Shown here: positions 1 to 11,910 of the stretch, one piece after another | Layout: the number at the start of each line of letters is the position of its first letter | Position numbering within the stretch: the stretch's first letter is position 1 | Assembly: GCA_963277665.1 (NCBI GenBank) | Contig: OY728152.1 | Location: forward strand, 1,190,290,357-1,190,354,356 | Reading direction: 5' to 3' | DNA: 64,000 nucleotides | Source of the DNA: Viscum album | Taxonomy: Eukaryota > Streptophyta > Magnoliopsida > Santalales > Viscaceae | Position numbers and translations under genes: made by a program | Notes under the pieces: generated by a model | What the model was told of the DNA's origin: nothing | The model's database searches: none | What the model saw: only the letters and a program-made list of their open reading frames with translations

Positions 1-2348
1 AGGAACATGAGGAGCATTTGAATACGGTGTTAATGACTTTGTGAAGGGAGAAGATATATGAAAATTACAATAAATGTGAGTTCTAGATGGAGGAAGTATC
101 ATTCTTGGTGCATGTTATAACCAGAAAAGGGAAATCTAAAGACCCTTCTAAGATAAAGGCAATTGAAGAGTGTCCCAGGCCAACATCTGTAATGGAGATC
201 TACATTTTTATGGGTTTAGTCAGATATTACTAATTATTTGTGAAGAAATTTTCCTGATTTTCAAACCCAATAACCAAGCTGACATGGAAATGAGTAAATT
301 TTATCTGGACTCAAGAATGTGAAGACTAGTTTAAGGAGTTGAAAAGAGGCTAATCAATACGCCAATACTCAAACTCCCAACAAGTGGATATCTATTTGTG
401 GTGTATAGTGATGCTTTAAAGAAGGGATTTTGTTGTGTGCTAATGAAAAATGCTAAATTGATAGCCTATGCCTCAAGGTAACTAAAAATCCAAGACAAAA
501 ACTATCCTACACATGATCTAGAGTTGGTAGTTGTTATCTCTGCGTTAAGAATTTGGTGTCATTATCTCTATGGGGACAAGTTTGAGATATATACTGATCA
601 CAAGAGTCTCAAATATAAATCCAAAAAAAGAGATTAATATAAACCAGGGAATATGGATAGAACACATCAAGGATTATGATTGGTCAATCCACTACCATCC
701 TGGTAAGGAAAATAAGGTGGCAGATTCTCTAAGTAGAAAGGATCTAGCATCATTATCAATTATGAGAATTGAAATGGATCCAATCTTATTATATTTGAAG
801 ATTATGGAAATGGAGATCATTAAGGGAGGAACACTATAAATCATTTCTCAAATGATTTATCAACCATCCCTCATGGAGAAAATAAAGAATCCTCAAAGAA
901 AAGATGTGGAAATTTGGAAAAGGGTGGAAGCCATTAAAAATGGAAAATTATCTAAGTTCATGATTGATGAGGAATGAGTTGTAAAATTCAGGACAGGATT
1001 ATGTGTACCATCCTATCTAGAGATAAAGAAGGATATTTTTAATGATCCACATAGCTCAACCTTATCTATTCACCCAGGGAGCACAAAAATGTATTGAGAT
1101 CTCCAAAAAAAACTTTTTGGGGGACAATATAAAGAAGGATATTGTCAAGTATACATCAAAGTGTCTGGTATATGAACAAGTGAAGGATGAAATATATTAT
1201 TCTAATGGGTTGATGCAACCACAACCCATACTAGTATGGAAGTGGGAGAACATCACCATGGACTTTTTCACTGGACTTCCAAGGACATCAAGAGGAAACA
1301 ATTCTATATAGTTCATTATAGATCATCTTACAAAGACTACTCACTTTATCACGATTCAAGAGGACTTCCCTTTAGATCAACATGAACGGATATATATCAA
1401 AGAAGTGGTATGTCTTTATAAAGTACCACTATCTATTGTATCCGATCAAGATCTGATATTCACCTCGAAGTTTTGGAAAAGTCTCCAACATGCTCTAAAA
1501 ACGGAACTGAACTTTAGTACGGCCTATCATCCTCAAACGAATGGCCAATTTGAGCGAACTATTCAGACACTAGAAGATATGTTGAGTGAATGTTCTATGT
1601 AATTCAAAGAAGGATGGTACCAACATCTTCCAATGGTTTAATTGTCCTACAACAATAGTTTCCACTCAAGCATCTGAATAGAACCATGCGAAGCCCTTTA
1701 TGGAAAAAGGGGTAGAACACCGGCATGTTGGAATTAAGTTGGTGAGCGTGAGCTGCTAGGACCTGAAATGGTCCAATAAATGATGGAGAAGGTGAGAACC
1801 ATTCAGCAGAACATCAAGGAATCCCAAAGTATACAGAAGAGTTATGAAAAAAATCGTTGATGAGACCTTGAGTTCAAAGTTGGATACACGGTATTTCTAC
1901 ACATATCTTCATGGAATAAGGACATTAGATTTGTGAATAAAGGAAATATATGTCCCAGGTACATCATCCCCTTAGAGATTCTTGATTTTGTTGGGGTTAT
2001 GAACTATCGATCATCATTTCCACCTACCATGTTTAAAGTACACGATGTCTTCCATGTATCTAACTTAAGTATGAACATACCAGATATTTCACATGTACTC
2101 TCTTTAGAGGTGGTATAGTTGGAAAATGATCTTTCTTATGAGGAGTATCCAGTGAATATCTTCTATCATATAGATAAATATATACGTAACAAGACTACTC
2201 ACCTTGTCAAAGTAATGTGGCAGAACCCTAAGTACAAAGAGGAAACATGGGAACTATAGGAGGCAATGAAGGAAAAGTACTCACACCTGTTTATGGTTTA
2301 GAATGTGAAATGAAATTTTAAGGGTGAAATTTAATAAAGGAGGAATAA
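1..2348 (+). pseudogene. Ty3/gypsy chromovirus pol, 3' half, degenerate (G1)
   Basis: Remnant of a retrotransposon polyprotein entering from the left edge. In order: end of reverse transcriptase (about 1-230), RNase H (about 370-740, with [11 protein letters not shown] at about 581-613 and the tail YHPGKENKVADSLSRK), integrase zinc-binding region (about 1030-1180), integrase core (about 1240-1600, with ITMDFFTGLPRT, VSDQD and AYHPQTNGQFERT), integrase C-terminal region (about 1925-2080, ending VHDVFHVSNLS) and a chromodomain (about 2130-2300, RNKTTHLVKVMW). This domain order and the terminal chromodomain fit the Tekay/Del chromovirus lineage; the protein would copy and integrate the element and target it to chromatin. 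The RNase H-to-tether part sits in a different frame from the integrase blocks, with one shift near 610-640 and another between 840 and 1040. In-frame stops include one at 1309 where integrases usually have Trp. It cannot be expressed as one protein. Confidence 0.95.
2336..2348 (+). other. polypurine tract of G1
   Basis: The purine-rich run aaaggaggaataa directly precedes a TG that begins the 3' LTR (tgtatgaccc). It lies about 35 bases after the end of the chromodomain frame, the normal place for the plus-strand primer of a gypsy element. Confidence 0.75.
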
Positions 2349-5281
2349 TGTATGACCCAATGTTTTATCAATGAAAATTACCTTCTTATAATTATGTCAT
2401 ATAATAACATGAAATCACAACACAATGAACTACTAAGTACTATGTGACCTTTAAACATAATATTTTCACCTATGTGATTTGAATTTCAAAAGTATAATAT
2501 GCACGGTTGAAATCAGGAATATGTTTAGAGTTTGATAGAACAAACTTAATTTTTAGTGAATAATTATTGACTCTTATGAATAGTAATGTTACCCTTATGA
2601 ATATTAATATGACCCTTATGAATATTAAATTTCCCAAAAGAATAATAACCTCACCCTTGTATGTATAAATAAAATATATCCATCTTATAAATGATAATAT
2701 GACCATATTAAAAGTATTGGTGTTTTTGTAAGTAATAAATAAATAATTAAAATTAATTAATTAATTTAAATTATAAAGTATTTTCCTAAAATATTTTCAT
2801 AAATTATCAATTTTATGTCTTCTTGTTCTAAGATAATTTTATAAGACCTTATGTAATTTTTTAAAGAATTATAAAATTAGTCATAGTTTTAAAATCTGTA
2901 TTTTTAGATTTATGTACCTAGTCTTACAAGACACTAGACTTTACGATCATTGGTTTGTACTCTGATTTATAATTATGCTTAAAATCAAGTAATGTTATAT
3001 GTAAAAGGCTAGGGTCACTATAGTGTTTCAATATATATGTAAATAACTGAATTTCACAATGATTTTCTATATCATATTTGTCTTCTAAATATTCAACATT
3101 AGATATCCCAACTCCTCTTTCATCTAAATCATTTATGTGCATGATTTTGTACTACTACATACTCTACCAATATAATATGTAGTGTAAAATATTTTTTTAT
3201 TACAACACCTACACACACATACTTCTCCCAAAAATAATATTCCTAATGATATTGGTCATTTTCATCACTATCCCCATCCCAATCGGCATCAGTGTACAGA
3301 AATAAGCAAAGTAAATTTCTAATTATATAAACCATACCTTTACTCATTGTTCAATTGATATATTTAATTATTATTTTTTAATCCTTCGTGTTTTTAATTT
3401 AATTAATTTTGTACTACGAACATATGGTCACTTCATAAACAATATGTGGTCAGGAAGTGGTTAATTAAAAAAATATCCAATTAACCTTCTGAATTCCATT
3501 TGATTGACATTATTCCTTGAATAAACCTTTATTATAAAAAAATTAATAAGATAAAAATATATCTTTCCCTTTTGAAACAACATGTAATCAAATAAATAAT
3601 CCCTTCACATAAAGAATATATATCTTGAAATTATTCTTCATTTTATTTTAAAATTAATTATTTTTATACTTCTTATGACCAAAAAAATTAAATCATTAAT
3701 GTATATAACAATAATGATAGTGTTCATCTTAATCTCTTTTAGATATAGATTGTTTTCACCCTATAATTAGTTTAATAAATTTTCTTCAATAAGATATACA
3801 TCTTGAATTACTAGTCTCTAGGACCATGTTTCAATCCATAGAGAGGGTTATTTAACCTAAAGAAAATTACACCATCATTATCATGGAAAAAACTTCATTT
3901 TTCTCAATAAAAAATCATCTTTCTAAAGATCTCTATTCCTTAATTATTATTTCATATCATTTTGATTGAATCTATATTTCTTTTTGTCTTCAAAATGAAA
4001 AAAAAAATCTTATTTCCTCATTAAATGGAACAGGTGAAAATGCCTCTTAATATTGAACAAATTCAACTTGAGAGTATCCATTGAAAAACTTATGTCCGTA
4101 TTTCATGAAATATATAGTTTTCCATTTATTTATTTTCTGAAAAATAACATTCTTCAGATGATACTCTTCCCTTTTAGTATTGGAACAAGAGATAATGTTG
4201 AATTATTTTAAATATCACCTATATCCCCATTCATATCATTTATTAATGCCTCATAATGAACATTCTCAACAAATAATTTTGGTTTATCTTTTGATACTTG
4301 AGGTGGTTAATTATTACAATTAAATCTTCTTTTAGTCTAAAGTAGTTCCCTTAAATTTCCAATGAAAATATTAGGTTCAATATTATTTTTATGAATCGCA
4401 TAATTATATTTTTAATCTCCCAAAAAATAATCATAATCCCTAGTATGATATGTCTCGATATTAACATGACTTGACTCATTTTATGCTTCTTATTCATTCA
4501 AAATTTAATCAATTTCTGTATTTTTTTCATGTGAAAATTCAAAATTTGCATCATGTATCTCATATAAGTTGAGATTATTTTAAATTTACATCACATTATA
4601 ATAGAATACCAATATGTTTGGTATTTTTTTTAGAAATTTTGAACTATAACATTGGATACATATCACATGATAATTCCTTTCAAATATTTTTTATCAAACA
4701 GTCAAATATCTGAATATTTTAAGTTATTTAAGCATGGGAGACAAAATAGTTTAATATACATTAAAAAGGTTTTTTTTCATATACTATGATTCATTGGTAT
4801 TCATGTTTGATTTAGGTATAAGAAATCATTTTTTTTATATCAAATTTCATAATTATTTCGTATCCCTAAAGGTATTAAGAATGACTGAGTTCATTAATCA
4901 TAGTTCTTCCTATTTCATTAAAAAATCTAAATTATCCTCAAAACTCCATTATTTTAAGGTGTATAAGGGTCAATATATTGATATTAAATCTGATGACTAA
5001 AACTATATGATCCCAAATAAATTCTAGTAATATAAATTCTATTATCTATTTTAAAATTTTAGATATAGATTCCTTGATTAGTTAGAACTTCTCTTCTAAA
5101 TATTGTAAACATCTACACTACATCATAACTATAATTCATGGAAATCACATTAGACATCATGCTGAAATATTAAATTAATTTAATAAAATAATGATAACCC
5201 ATACTGTATTCATGTATCACTATAAAATATATATTAGAATGAATTAATTCCAGTGTCCTAGTGGACTGAATTTTAAACTTT
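2349..5281 (+). repeat. 3' LTR of G1; right boundary unresolved
   Basis: Begins TGTATGACCC right after the polypurine tract, a decayed form of the TGTAACACCC start seen in the other gypsy LTRs here. The other end is not visible; the stretch runs into the left LTR of G2 at about 5282, so the LTR may stop earlier or be cut there. It is AT-rich with scattered short frames only. A weakly coding-looking minus-strand segment at about 3880-4330 (for example VSKDKPKLF) could belong to another old element and was not assigned. Confidence 0.55.
2571..2633 (+). repeat. 21-bp tandem repeat, 3 copies
   Basis: Three head-to-tail 21-bp units (2571-2591, 2592-2612, 2613-2633) built on cccttatgaatattaatatg. 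The second and third copies differ at only a few positions. Lies inside the G1 LTR. Confidence 0.85.
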
Positions 5282-6182
5282 TTATTGAAGTCCCTCTAAC
5301 CTGTACACTTGGATCTAGGGTGAAAAACACATTCTTCAAATTGTGGATTTTGATACAAAGTGATATTGAACAAGTTAATAATGTATTTATATAACATCAT
5401 ATCAATAAAAAATCATTAAATCTCAAAATAAATACCAAATCCAATGAATGAAAGGTTTAGTGTATTTTAGAAGTAGATACAGAAGAAACTAGTTTTACAA
5501 CATGTGTGAGAATTTCTCCATGAACCACACTAGAATCACTTCTAGACTCATCTTAAGATATAATCCTCATCATATCTTAGTTACTAGAAACATAATAAAG
5601 GGGTTATATTAAATTAATATTAAGTATAAAAACTCATTGATATACTATAAAGGGTCATATAATAAGAATATAACAAAAGAAAAAGAATGTGTTATATATA
5701 TTATTTAAAATAATATGTAACCAAATGACTTCTCCATATGTAAAAATAGAATAACCTATAATATCAAAAGAAAAAATATTTTACATGGTATAATAATGTG
5801 AGATAATAGATATTATCCATAGATCGCAATTAATGTAATATAATATAGAAACTAGGAATGTGATTGAATCATATCATAGAAAGTAATTAATAGATAAACC
5901 TAATCACTAAAAAACATTATATTTTTAAATCACCTTAGTTTTTCATCATTTATATTATAAAATGATCGGTTCATGTACACTTCTTTTGTTATGAAAAAAA
6001 ATACAATAATTTCCTCACTTTTCTGTGAAAAAATACAATAATGTCCACCCATTATCTTCTGAAAAAATCTATTCATGTCCACCCATTAGGTTGTGAAAAA
6101 ATACAAGCATGTCACCTCTTGAAGTTGTGAAAAAATATAATCATATCCATGATTTATGTTATGAGAAAATCCAATCATGTCA
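5282..6182 (-). repeat. G2 3' LTR, distal piece left of the G3 insertion
   Basis: Collinear with 29060-29900 of the G2 5' LTR: for example ggattttgatacaaagtgat here matches ggttttgatataaagtgac there, and tccatagatcgcaattaatg here matches cccatagagcataaataatg there. It ends inside a 34-bp tandem array where G3 inserted; the array and LTR resume at 17808. Confidence 0.7.
5990..6182 (+). repeat. 34-bp tandem array (left part, 6 units)
   Basis: Units start at 5990, 6024, 6058, 6092, 6126 and 6160, each exactly 34 bp to the next, on the pattern tgtgaaaaaatac then catgtccaccc. The last unit is cut at 6182 by G3. Further units continue at 17813-17890 and the same repeat is present in the other G2 LTR at about 29700-29960. 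Confidence 0.9.
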
Positions 6183-9100
6183 TATGATGACCCATTATTT
6201 TCATACATAAATATTACATCTAAATATATTAATATTCAATTAATAACAAAAAAAACACACCAGAATAGTGTGGTTTACCCAGAAAGACGCCAGAGGAAAC
6301 CCCTCTAACCATTTATTAATAAAATAAAAGTTCAGAAAACAAGTGACATAGACCAAATAGAAGAGCTACATACCTCCAAAATCTGACCCATCACCATCAC
6401 CATGATAAAACGCTTCATCCGCAGTCATCGTCTCCCATTCCAAACTTTCATACTGCTTTAAGACTTTGTCATATTTCCTTCGAAGGTTCAACTGCTCCAA
6501 TGAAAGGAATTCATTATTAATTGACATACCTTTAGATCTTGTGGACATTGGCTTGGGAAGATAGGAGTAATCCTTCCTTGCTCTTCATTGTTGGGAAGCA
6601 GTCATATCCTTCTGATTCCCAGACAACATCTTCCTCCCTCCCTGGACGATGTCACTAAAAGATGGCTTGACCATAACACCCTTGTTTTCTTTCCCACTAT
6701 CAGAAACGTTCCCCCACTTTCCATGGACCTGCATCTCTTGATACTGCACAGTCCGATTTTGTTGATCCTGGAAATTTGCATCAATCATAGAAAGACAATT
6801 CTAGTGTTCCATTATCTACTAACCCTCATACATCCCGTTTCCTATTTCTTCATTCACTTCCACCCCTTCTTGAGACAAAACCTGCAAGTTGGCCATCACT
6901 CCCTCATTCTCCTGCCCTTGGAATCGATTCCCTATGGAGACTGTGACCAACACACCACCATCCTCACCAGCCTGTCCACTATTACTCATTACAACAGGCA
7001 GCCTTATTTCCTCCAAAATAGACTCATGCTCCCCTTCAGACACACCACCATTGTTGAACCCTTTCCACTGACCAGCCACAGCAGCATCCCCCTCAACAAG
7101 ACCACCTTCCTTTAGGCTGACCTCAAGATGGGCCATTGTCTCCTAATACCTTTCCCCTGCAGCCAAAAACCCATGTAAGGTCATACCATCAGTCTCAGCA
7201 GCACTCATGTTAGAATTTCCTTCGCCCCCAGACACAACAGCACCCATGACAACAACCTCAACCCCATCCTCCCAGCTCAGATCCATCCTGAGCCTCTTCA
7301 TCATAGTAGAAACCAAAGGGTTTTTTGGAATTTCTGCTGGCTTTTCTAGAACAGCTTCCAAACTCACATCAGGTGTGTTTCCAATCTCCCTAGACGCATT
7401 AGGCATCCTCATCCCATCATCATTTTTGCCTAGCCTCCTTTCTATACTAGGTAGCCTCCTGTTCTTATCTCCACAATGACACCTATACTCTAAGTTCCCC
7501 AGTCTCCTGCAGACTAAGCAATAGTCAGTCCATGATTCATAGACCACTGCTTTCTTCCATCTGAATTTCGTACCCACCGAGATCCAGACCCAATCAATTG
7601 GATCTCTCAAAACATCTACTTCAACACACAGCCGAGGATTTATCGGATGACAAACATCATCTTTTTGAGCATCGGAGCATAGGAAATGACCCACTAGGTT
7701 CCAAATCATATGAATAACCGTTGGATTCTAGAAAGGTAATGGGATGTGAGGAAAGCTTAAGCAGGTCGGGATGGAGGGAGGATCACGATTCATGCAGAGG
7801 TCGAAAGTCCACCGAAGAATAAAAAATTTTCAACTATTACAACGCCTGGGGTCACTGGACCATGCCTGAATTAGGACTTCCTTCGAGGCAAATCTAATCA
7901 TGAAGTGTCGAATATCCAGAAGTCTGACGATAGTGCGCTCTTGTAGATCCCATTCATATCAAAGATCATAATCTTGTGTCATGGAATAAATCATAGAAAT
8001 TCATAAGAAATTAATTATAATAAAAATGATCCATTAGAGGATAATATTAACATAAGACATAGAGTTGAGGAATACACATAAACTTATAACTTTGTGAACA
8101 TGTATAAATAGAAACATGTTCACTCATTAAGTTAAGAACATTAAATTATTCCCTTACATAAACTTATGTACATGAAACTTGTTCCATGCATAATCTAATG
8201 GACAACAAACCAAGTCTACACATATAATTGAAAACATGAGATCAAGTTCACAAATAAAACATTTACCTCATGAGTTATCCATATTTATCCAATGAATTAG
8301 AGAGAGATATAGGTCCCACCCATCACAAAATGAAAATCATACATATGTTCTCCATAAGAAACTGAATCATTCATCATATCAAAAATCATGAAAAACATTA
8401 TTTCATAATCATTTCATCATAACATATCTCATGGGAAAGTTAATGAGATTCATAAACATCTTGTCATCATATACATTAACCATATAGAGAAATAATAAGG
8501 ATGTTATACCTGGATCATATACCTATTAAATCATAATTAACATCTAATCATGTCATCTTAGATAAAAAAAATTGAAATATCACATGAAATAATTCTTGGG
8601 TAAAATATCACTTCCATTTTGAAAACTTTTTTTATAAATTTCATTAAATTACATTGGGAAACATTTTTTTTGAAAAGAACCATGTAATCTTGTATAGGAA
8701 ATTTCAAATCCATAAGTCTTCATAACATTGGTAAAATATTCTCATGTCGTATAAGTTAAAAAATCATTTCATATTTTTTTAGAAAAGTCAAAAAGAAATT
8801 CATTTATAAAACAAGAAAATAAAATCCTTTTAACCCATTTTGTAAAAAGTCAAACATGAGTAAAAATGAATTTAAAAAATCATAAGAGAATAGTAAAAAC
8901 AATTTCAAAAACAATTTTAGAAAACATGGATGCGGAATAAAAAGAGTGTTTTAGGGGAAACTTTAAAATATAATTTTTATATTATATTCCCTTATAAATA
9001 TCATATCATTGAGGTGAGAATTAATAAAATGAATTGAATACCTGTATCCAATGTAAATCCACATAAAAAAGTGTATGTATGATATAATATATTAAAAATT

Positions 9101-11537
9101 AATTTCATAATTAATCTTAGTTTGACATAATCAATGAAGTATAAGTTTAACCCAAATAATGAAAATTGGGTTAAGAATTACCTTACCACTTTGTAATCAG
9201 TCGAATCTTATGCCCCATAAAAGTAATAATTATCAAATTAAACATTTAATAAAATGAATATTATTTGGTTCGTGATATGATATATCAAAGTTAATTATAT
9301 ATATACCTCATTCACAAGAAATAAGTGGTGAAAAAAGAATATATCTCACATAATTAAAAGTGACATGAGAAACCCTTACCTCATGATTCATTCTAGTTTT
9401 AACTACATTGAATTCCTATATAAAGGTTTAAAAATGTTATCAATTAATTATAGAATTATAATAATATTCATAATAACATATTTGATACTTTTATAAAATC
9501 TTACCACACATTAATTAATAATATTTCATTATTTTCATTATTTTGGGTGTGTTCATTTCATGGTTTCAATATTGGTTCATTTGGGTATAATTATATATTT
9601 TCTTTTAAAATGTAAATAAAAATATAGAAGTGAAATTAAAGGGTATTAATAAACATACATGTCTTTAAATGTTCCCATATATCATTTTTATTTATAAAAT
9701 GAGTATGATTTATTTAATAAAATGTTAATGATAAATGTTTAGTTTGTTTTTGGAGGGTTTTTTTTACTATCACGAACTAGTTTCATTTTATTTAATATTA
9801 TGTATATATATTAGCTAAAAAACATGAAATAGGTTATAATTAACCTTTTAAAATATTATTTAACCATAATAATACTTTTATCAAAATCCTTTATGGAGAT
9901 AATGGAAAATAAAAAAAACATTATTCATGGATACGGTTAACCGCCATAATTTGGACAATGGTTTCATTTCATTGAATAAGAGGAGGTAATAAAGGTGATG
10001 GGTATAATTTATTCCAATGGGAACATAAAATTCCTGTATTTAGATTATTCTAGAGTTATTATCCTTTTATGGATTATGTAGGTGAGGAGAAGGTTAAATA
10101 ATAAAGGAAAAAGAGATAGGTGGTTTGAGAAAATTACATCTTAAATATCACCTCGAAAAAGGATCCACTAAAGACCATAAAATTGTTCTTTTATTGAGAC
10201 CATAATCACTTGGAAATGGGTAGAGTGGTGAGGATAGGTTTATTAAGATATTTTAGGATATTCAAGGCTTTTTATAAGAATGGTAGTGCTGAGGAGTGGT
10301 ATTTATACTTGAGGATGGGTGATTTTAAGTGATTTAATAATGATTGTTTTAAATTTAAATCCAAAACTATTTGGGTTGAATTAATTAAAAATAATTAAAT
10401 TAATCATTAATCATTTAAATTATTTTTATGGTCTATAAATAAATCATACACCCATTTATATTTATAGTTTTTAGGTATTTTAATATTTTCACTATTAACT
10501 TTAACTTGTGTCATTATTTTACCTATACTACGGTAAATCATTTTTTACCATGGTAAATTTTTTATGCATAAAAATAAAAATTATCTCACAAACTAATTTA
10601 GAACTTATAATTATAAATATGGAATTTAATTTCAAAAATTCAATACATTTAATTGTAAGAATTATATTTAAAACAAAACTTGCAGACGTGATGAAAAATG
10701 AGGTTCTCACGAAGTGTATTTTTCAAGAAAAAAGATGATTTTATATTAAGTATATGAATAATAATTATCATTATATGAAACACAATTAGTATTTCATGAT
10801 ATATTTTGTATAAATTTCATTTAAAATTTCTCATTAGGGGTTATTTTAATTAATTAAAAAAGAGAAACATTATGTACTTTAAAATGGTTTTCAAAAAAAT
10901 ATCGTTTTTAAACAAAAAAATAAACTTATACTAAAATACAATATAAATTTGATTAAATTTAATTTAAAAGGATTAAATATAAATAAATAATAATTATGTT
11001 ACTTGAAACCATATTCAATACATAATAGTATTTTTAAATTTTTTTAATTTGTTTAAAATAAATAAAATTTTTACAAAAATTGGTTTTTTTACAATTCACT
11101 GAAAAATTAATCTTTTTAGAAGTTTATAAAATATAATCATAAGATGATTTTTAAAAAATGAATCCAAAAAATATTTTCATTTTATTGAACAAATTTTCTA
11201 AAAGTTTCAAAAAATCATTTATATTTATTTTCTCATAGAAAGCTATAGAAACTATTTTTTTAGAAAACATGTATTTAAAGACAAAATGACTTAACTAAAA
11301 ATTATGGGTTTATTTATTAATGATAAATTAATATATTAATAATGATTAGGGAAATTATATATTTTATAATTTGGATAATAATACTTATTCCCTCTGATTA
11401 AACAGCTAGATTATATTGGTTGTGTTAAAATAAAAAAAATTGAGTCGGTTTGAGCTCAATATTCTATGAAATGTAAGGTATTGAAGATATTAAATTTATT
11501 TAAATGGAGACATGCCATAAAATATTGGGGTGTTACA
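6183..11537 (-). repeat. G3 3' LTR, carrying an inserted coding segment
   Basis: Aligns with the 5' LTR at 14008-17807, for example cataaatattacatctaaat against tataaatattaaatataaat at their left ends, and aatgaattagagagagatat (8291-8310) against tgaattggagagagataca near 14551. On the minus strand it begins TGTAACACCCC at 11537. It is about 1.55 kb longer than its partner, which is accounted for by the foreign segment between about 6260 and 7978. Near 8085-8270 it carries a tandem array of units of roughly 33 bp. Confidence 0.8.
6366..7978 (-). pseudogene. DUF4283 + CCHC zinc-knuckle protein (LINE ORF1-like), stop-riddled
   Basis: One reading frame of about 535 codons runs from about 7978 to a final TAG at 6366-6368 with no frameshift but about eight internal stops (including 7959, 7830, 7728, 7143, 6819, 6816 and 6585). 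The first part resembles DUF4283 (LDIRHFMIRFASKEVLIQAW, FFILRWTFD, RLCVEVDVLRDPI) and leads to a knuckle YCLVCRRLGNLEYRC near 7500-7540, spaced C-x2-C-x4-N-x4-C with Asn where His is expected. The rest is low-complexity, with a conserved-looking KPSFSDIVQGGRK. In plants this architecture is typical of ORF1 of L1-type LINEs, an RNA-binding partner of the reverse transcriptase. No ORF2/RT is present. A minus-strand tail after the stop (6240-6365) contains AATAAA-like sequence and ends in poly(T). The segment is clearly GC-richer than all around it and sits inside an LTR, so it is a later insertion or a capture. A host-gene fragment is a less likely alternative. Confidence 0.75.
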
Positions 11538-11550
11538 TTATACCCCCTTA
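11538..11550 (-). other. polypurine tract of G3
   Basis: Plus-strand ttataccccctta reads as taagggggtataa on the minus strand, immediately before the TGTAACACCCC start of the 3' LTR. Confidence 0.85.
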
Positions 11551-11910
11551 AAATTAATTTCTCTAGAAAAATTTGTTACTCGAATACAAATATATGGGGA
11601 TAACTCTTCCTCATTACATCCTTAGGTTCCAATCTATCTTCCTTAAATTGATGATTTCACCACAAAAATTTAACTAGGTGAGTGGTATTTTTTTGTAAAA
11701 CATAATCTCTATGATCTATAATCTCTAATTTTTATTCTTTATAGGAAATATATTATACCAATGATATGATCTATGAGTTTAGTACAAATGAATGATTAGG
11801 AATCTACTTCTTCAAGAGAGATACATGGAACACATCATGAATTTTAAAGAGATTTGGTTAAACCACCAATCGATAAGATACCTTCCCTATATGATCTATA
11901 ATTTTAAAAA
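11551..11910 (-). pseudogene. gypsy integrase C-terminus and chromodomain-like tail (G3)
   Basis: The minus strand at about 11905-11825 encodes the segment that ends integrases and leads to HDVFHVS-type text in other gypsy elements (here decayed), followed at about 11690-11600 by a tail including EDRLEPKDVMRKSYP-like residues, then the characteristic terminal stretch TTTTTCTAGAG near the polypurine tract. Stops and indels prevent translation. It gives the orientation and family of G3: chromovirus-type gypsy, minus strand. Most of RT, RNase H and the integrase core that should precede it are missing. Confidence 0.65.

Noticed and set aside
3880..4330. Minus-strand segment that looks weakly coding (VSKDKPKLF, HYEALINDMNGD)
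   Set aside because: Several stops and no family recognised; kept only as a note in the G1 LTR entry.
4794..5000. Plus-strand frame with a start like the copia RT/RNase H junction (MVFMFDLGIRNHFFY)
   Set aside because: Similarity is limited to a few residues, no catalytic box is nearby, and the strand conflicts with adjacent copia-like sequence.
5990..6182. CRISPR-like direct repeats
   Set aside because: Head-to-tail minisatellite with no unique spacers, in a plant LTR.
6588..7115. 175-codon plus-strand frame over the DUF4283 region
   Set aside because: It is the antisense shadow of the minus-strand DUF4283/CCHC frame, which has the recognisable domain.
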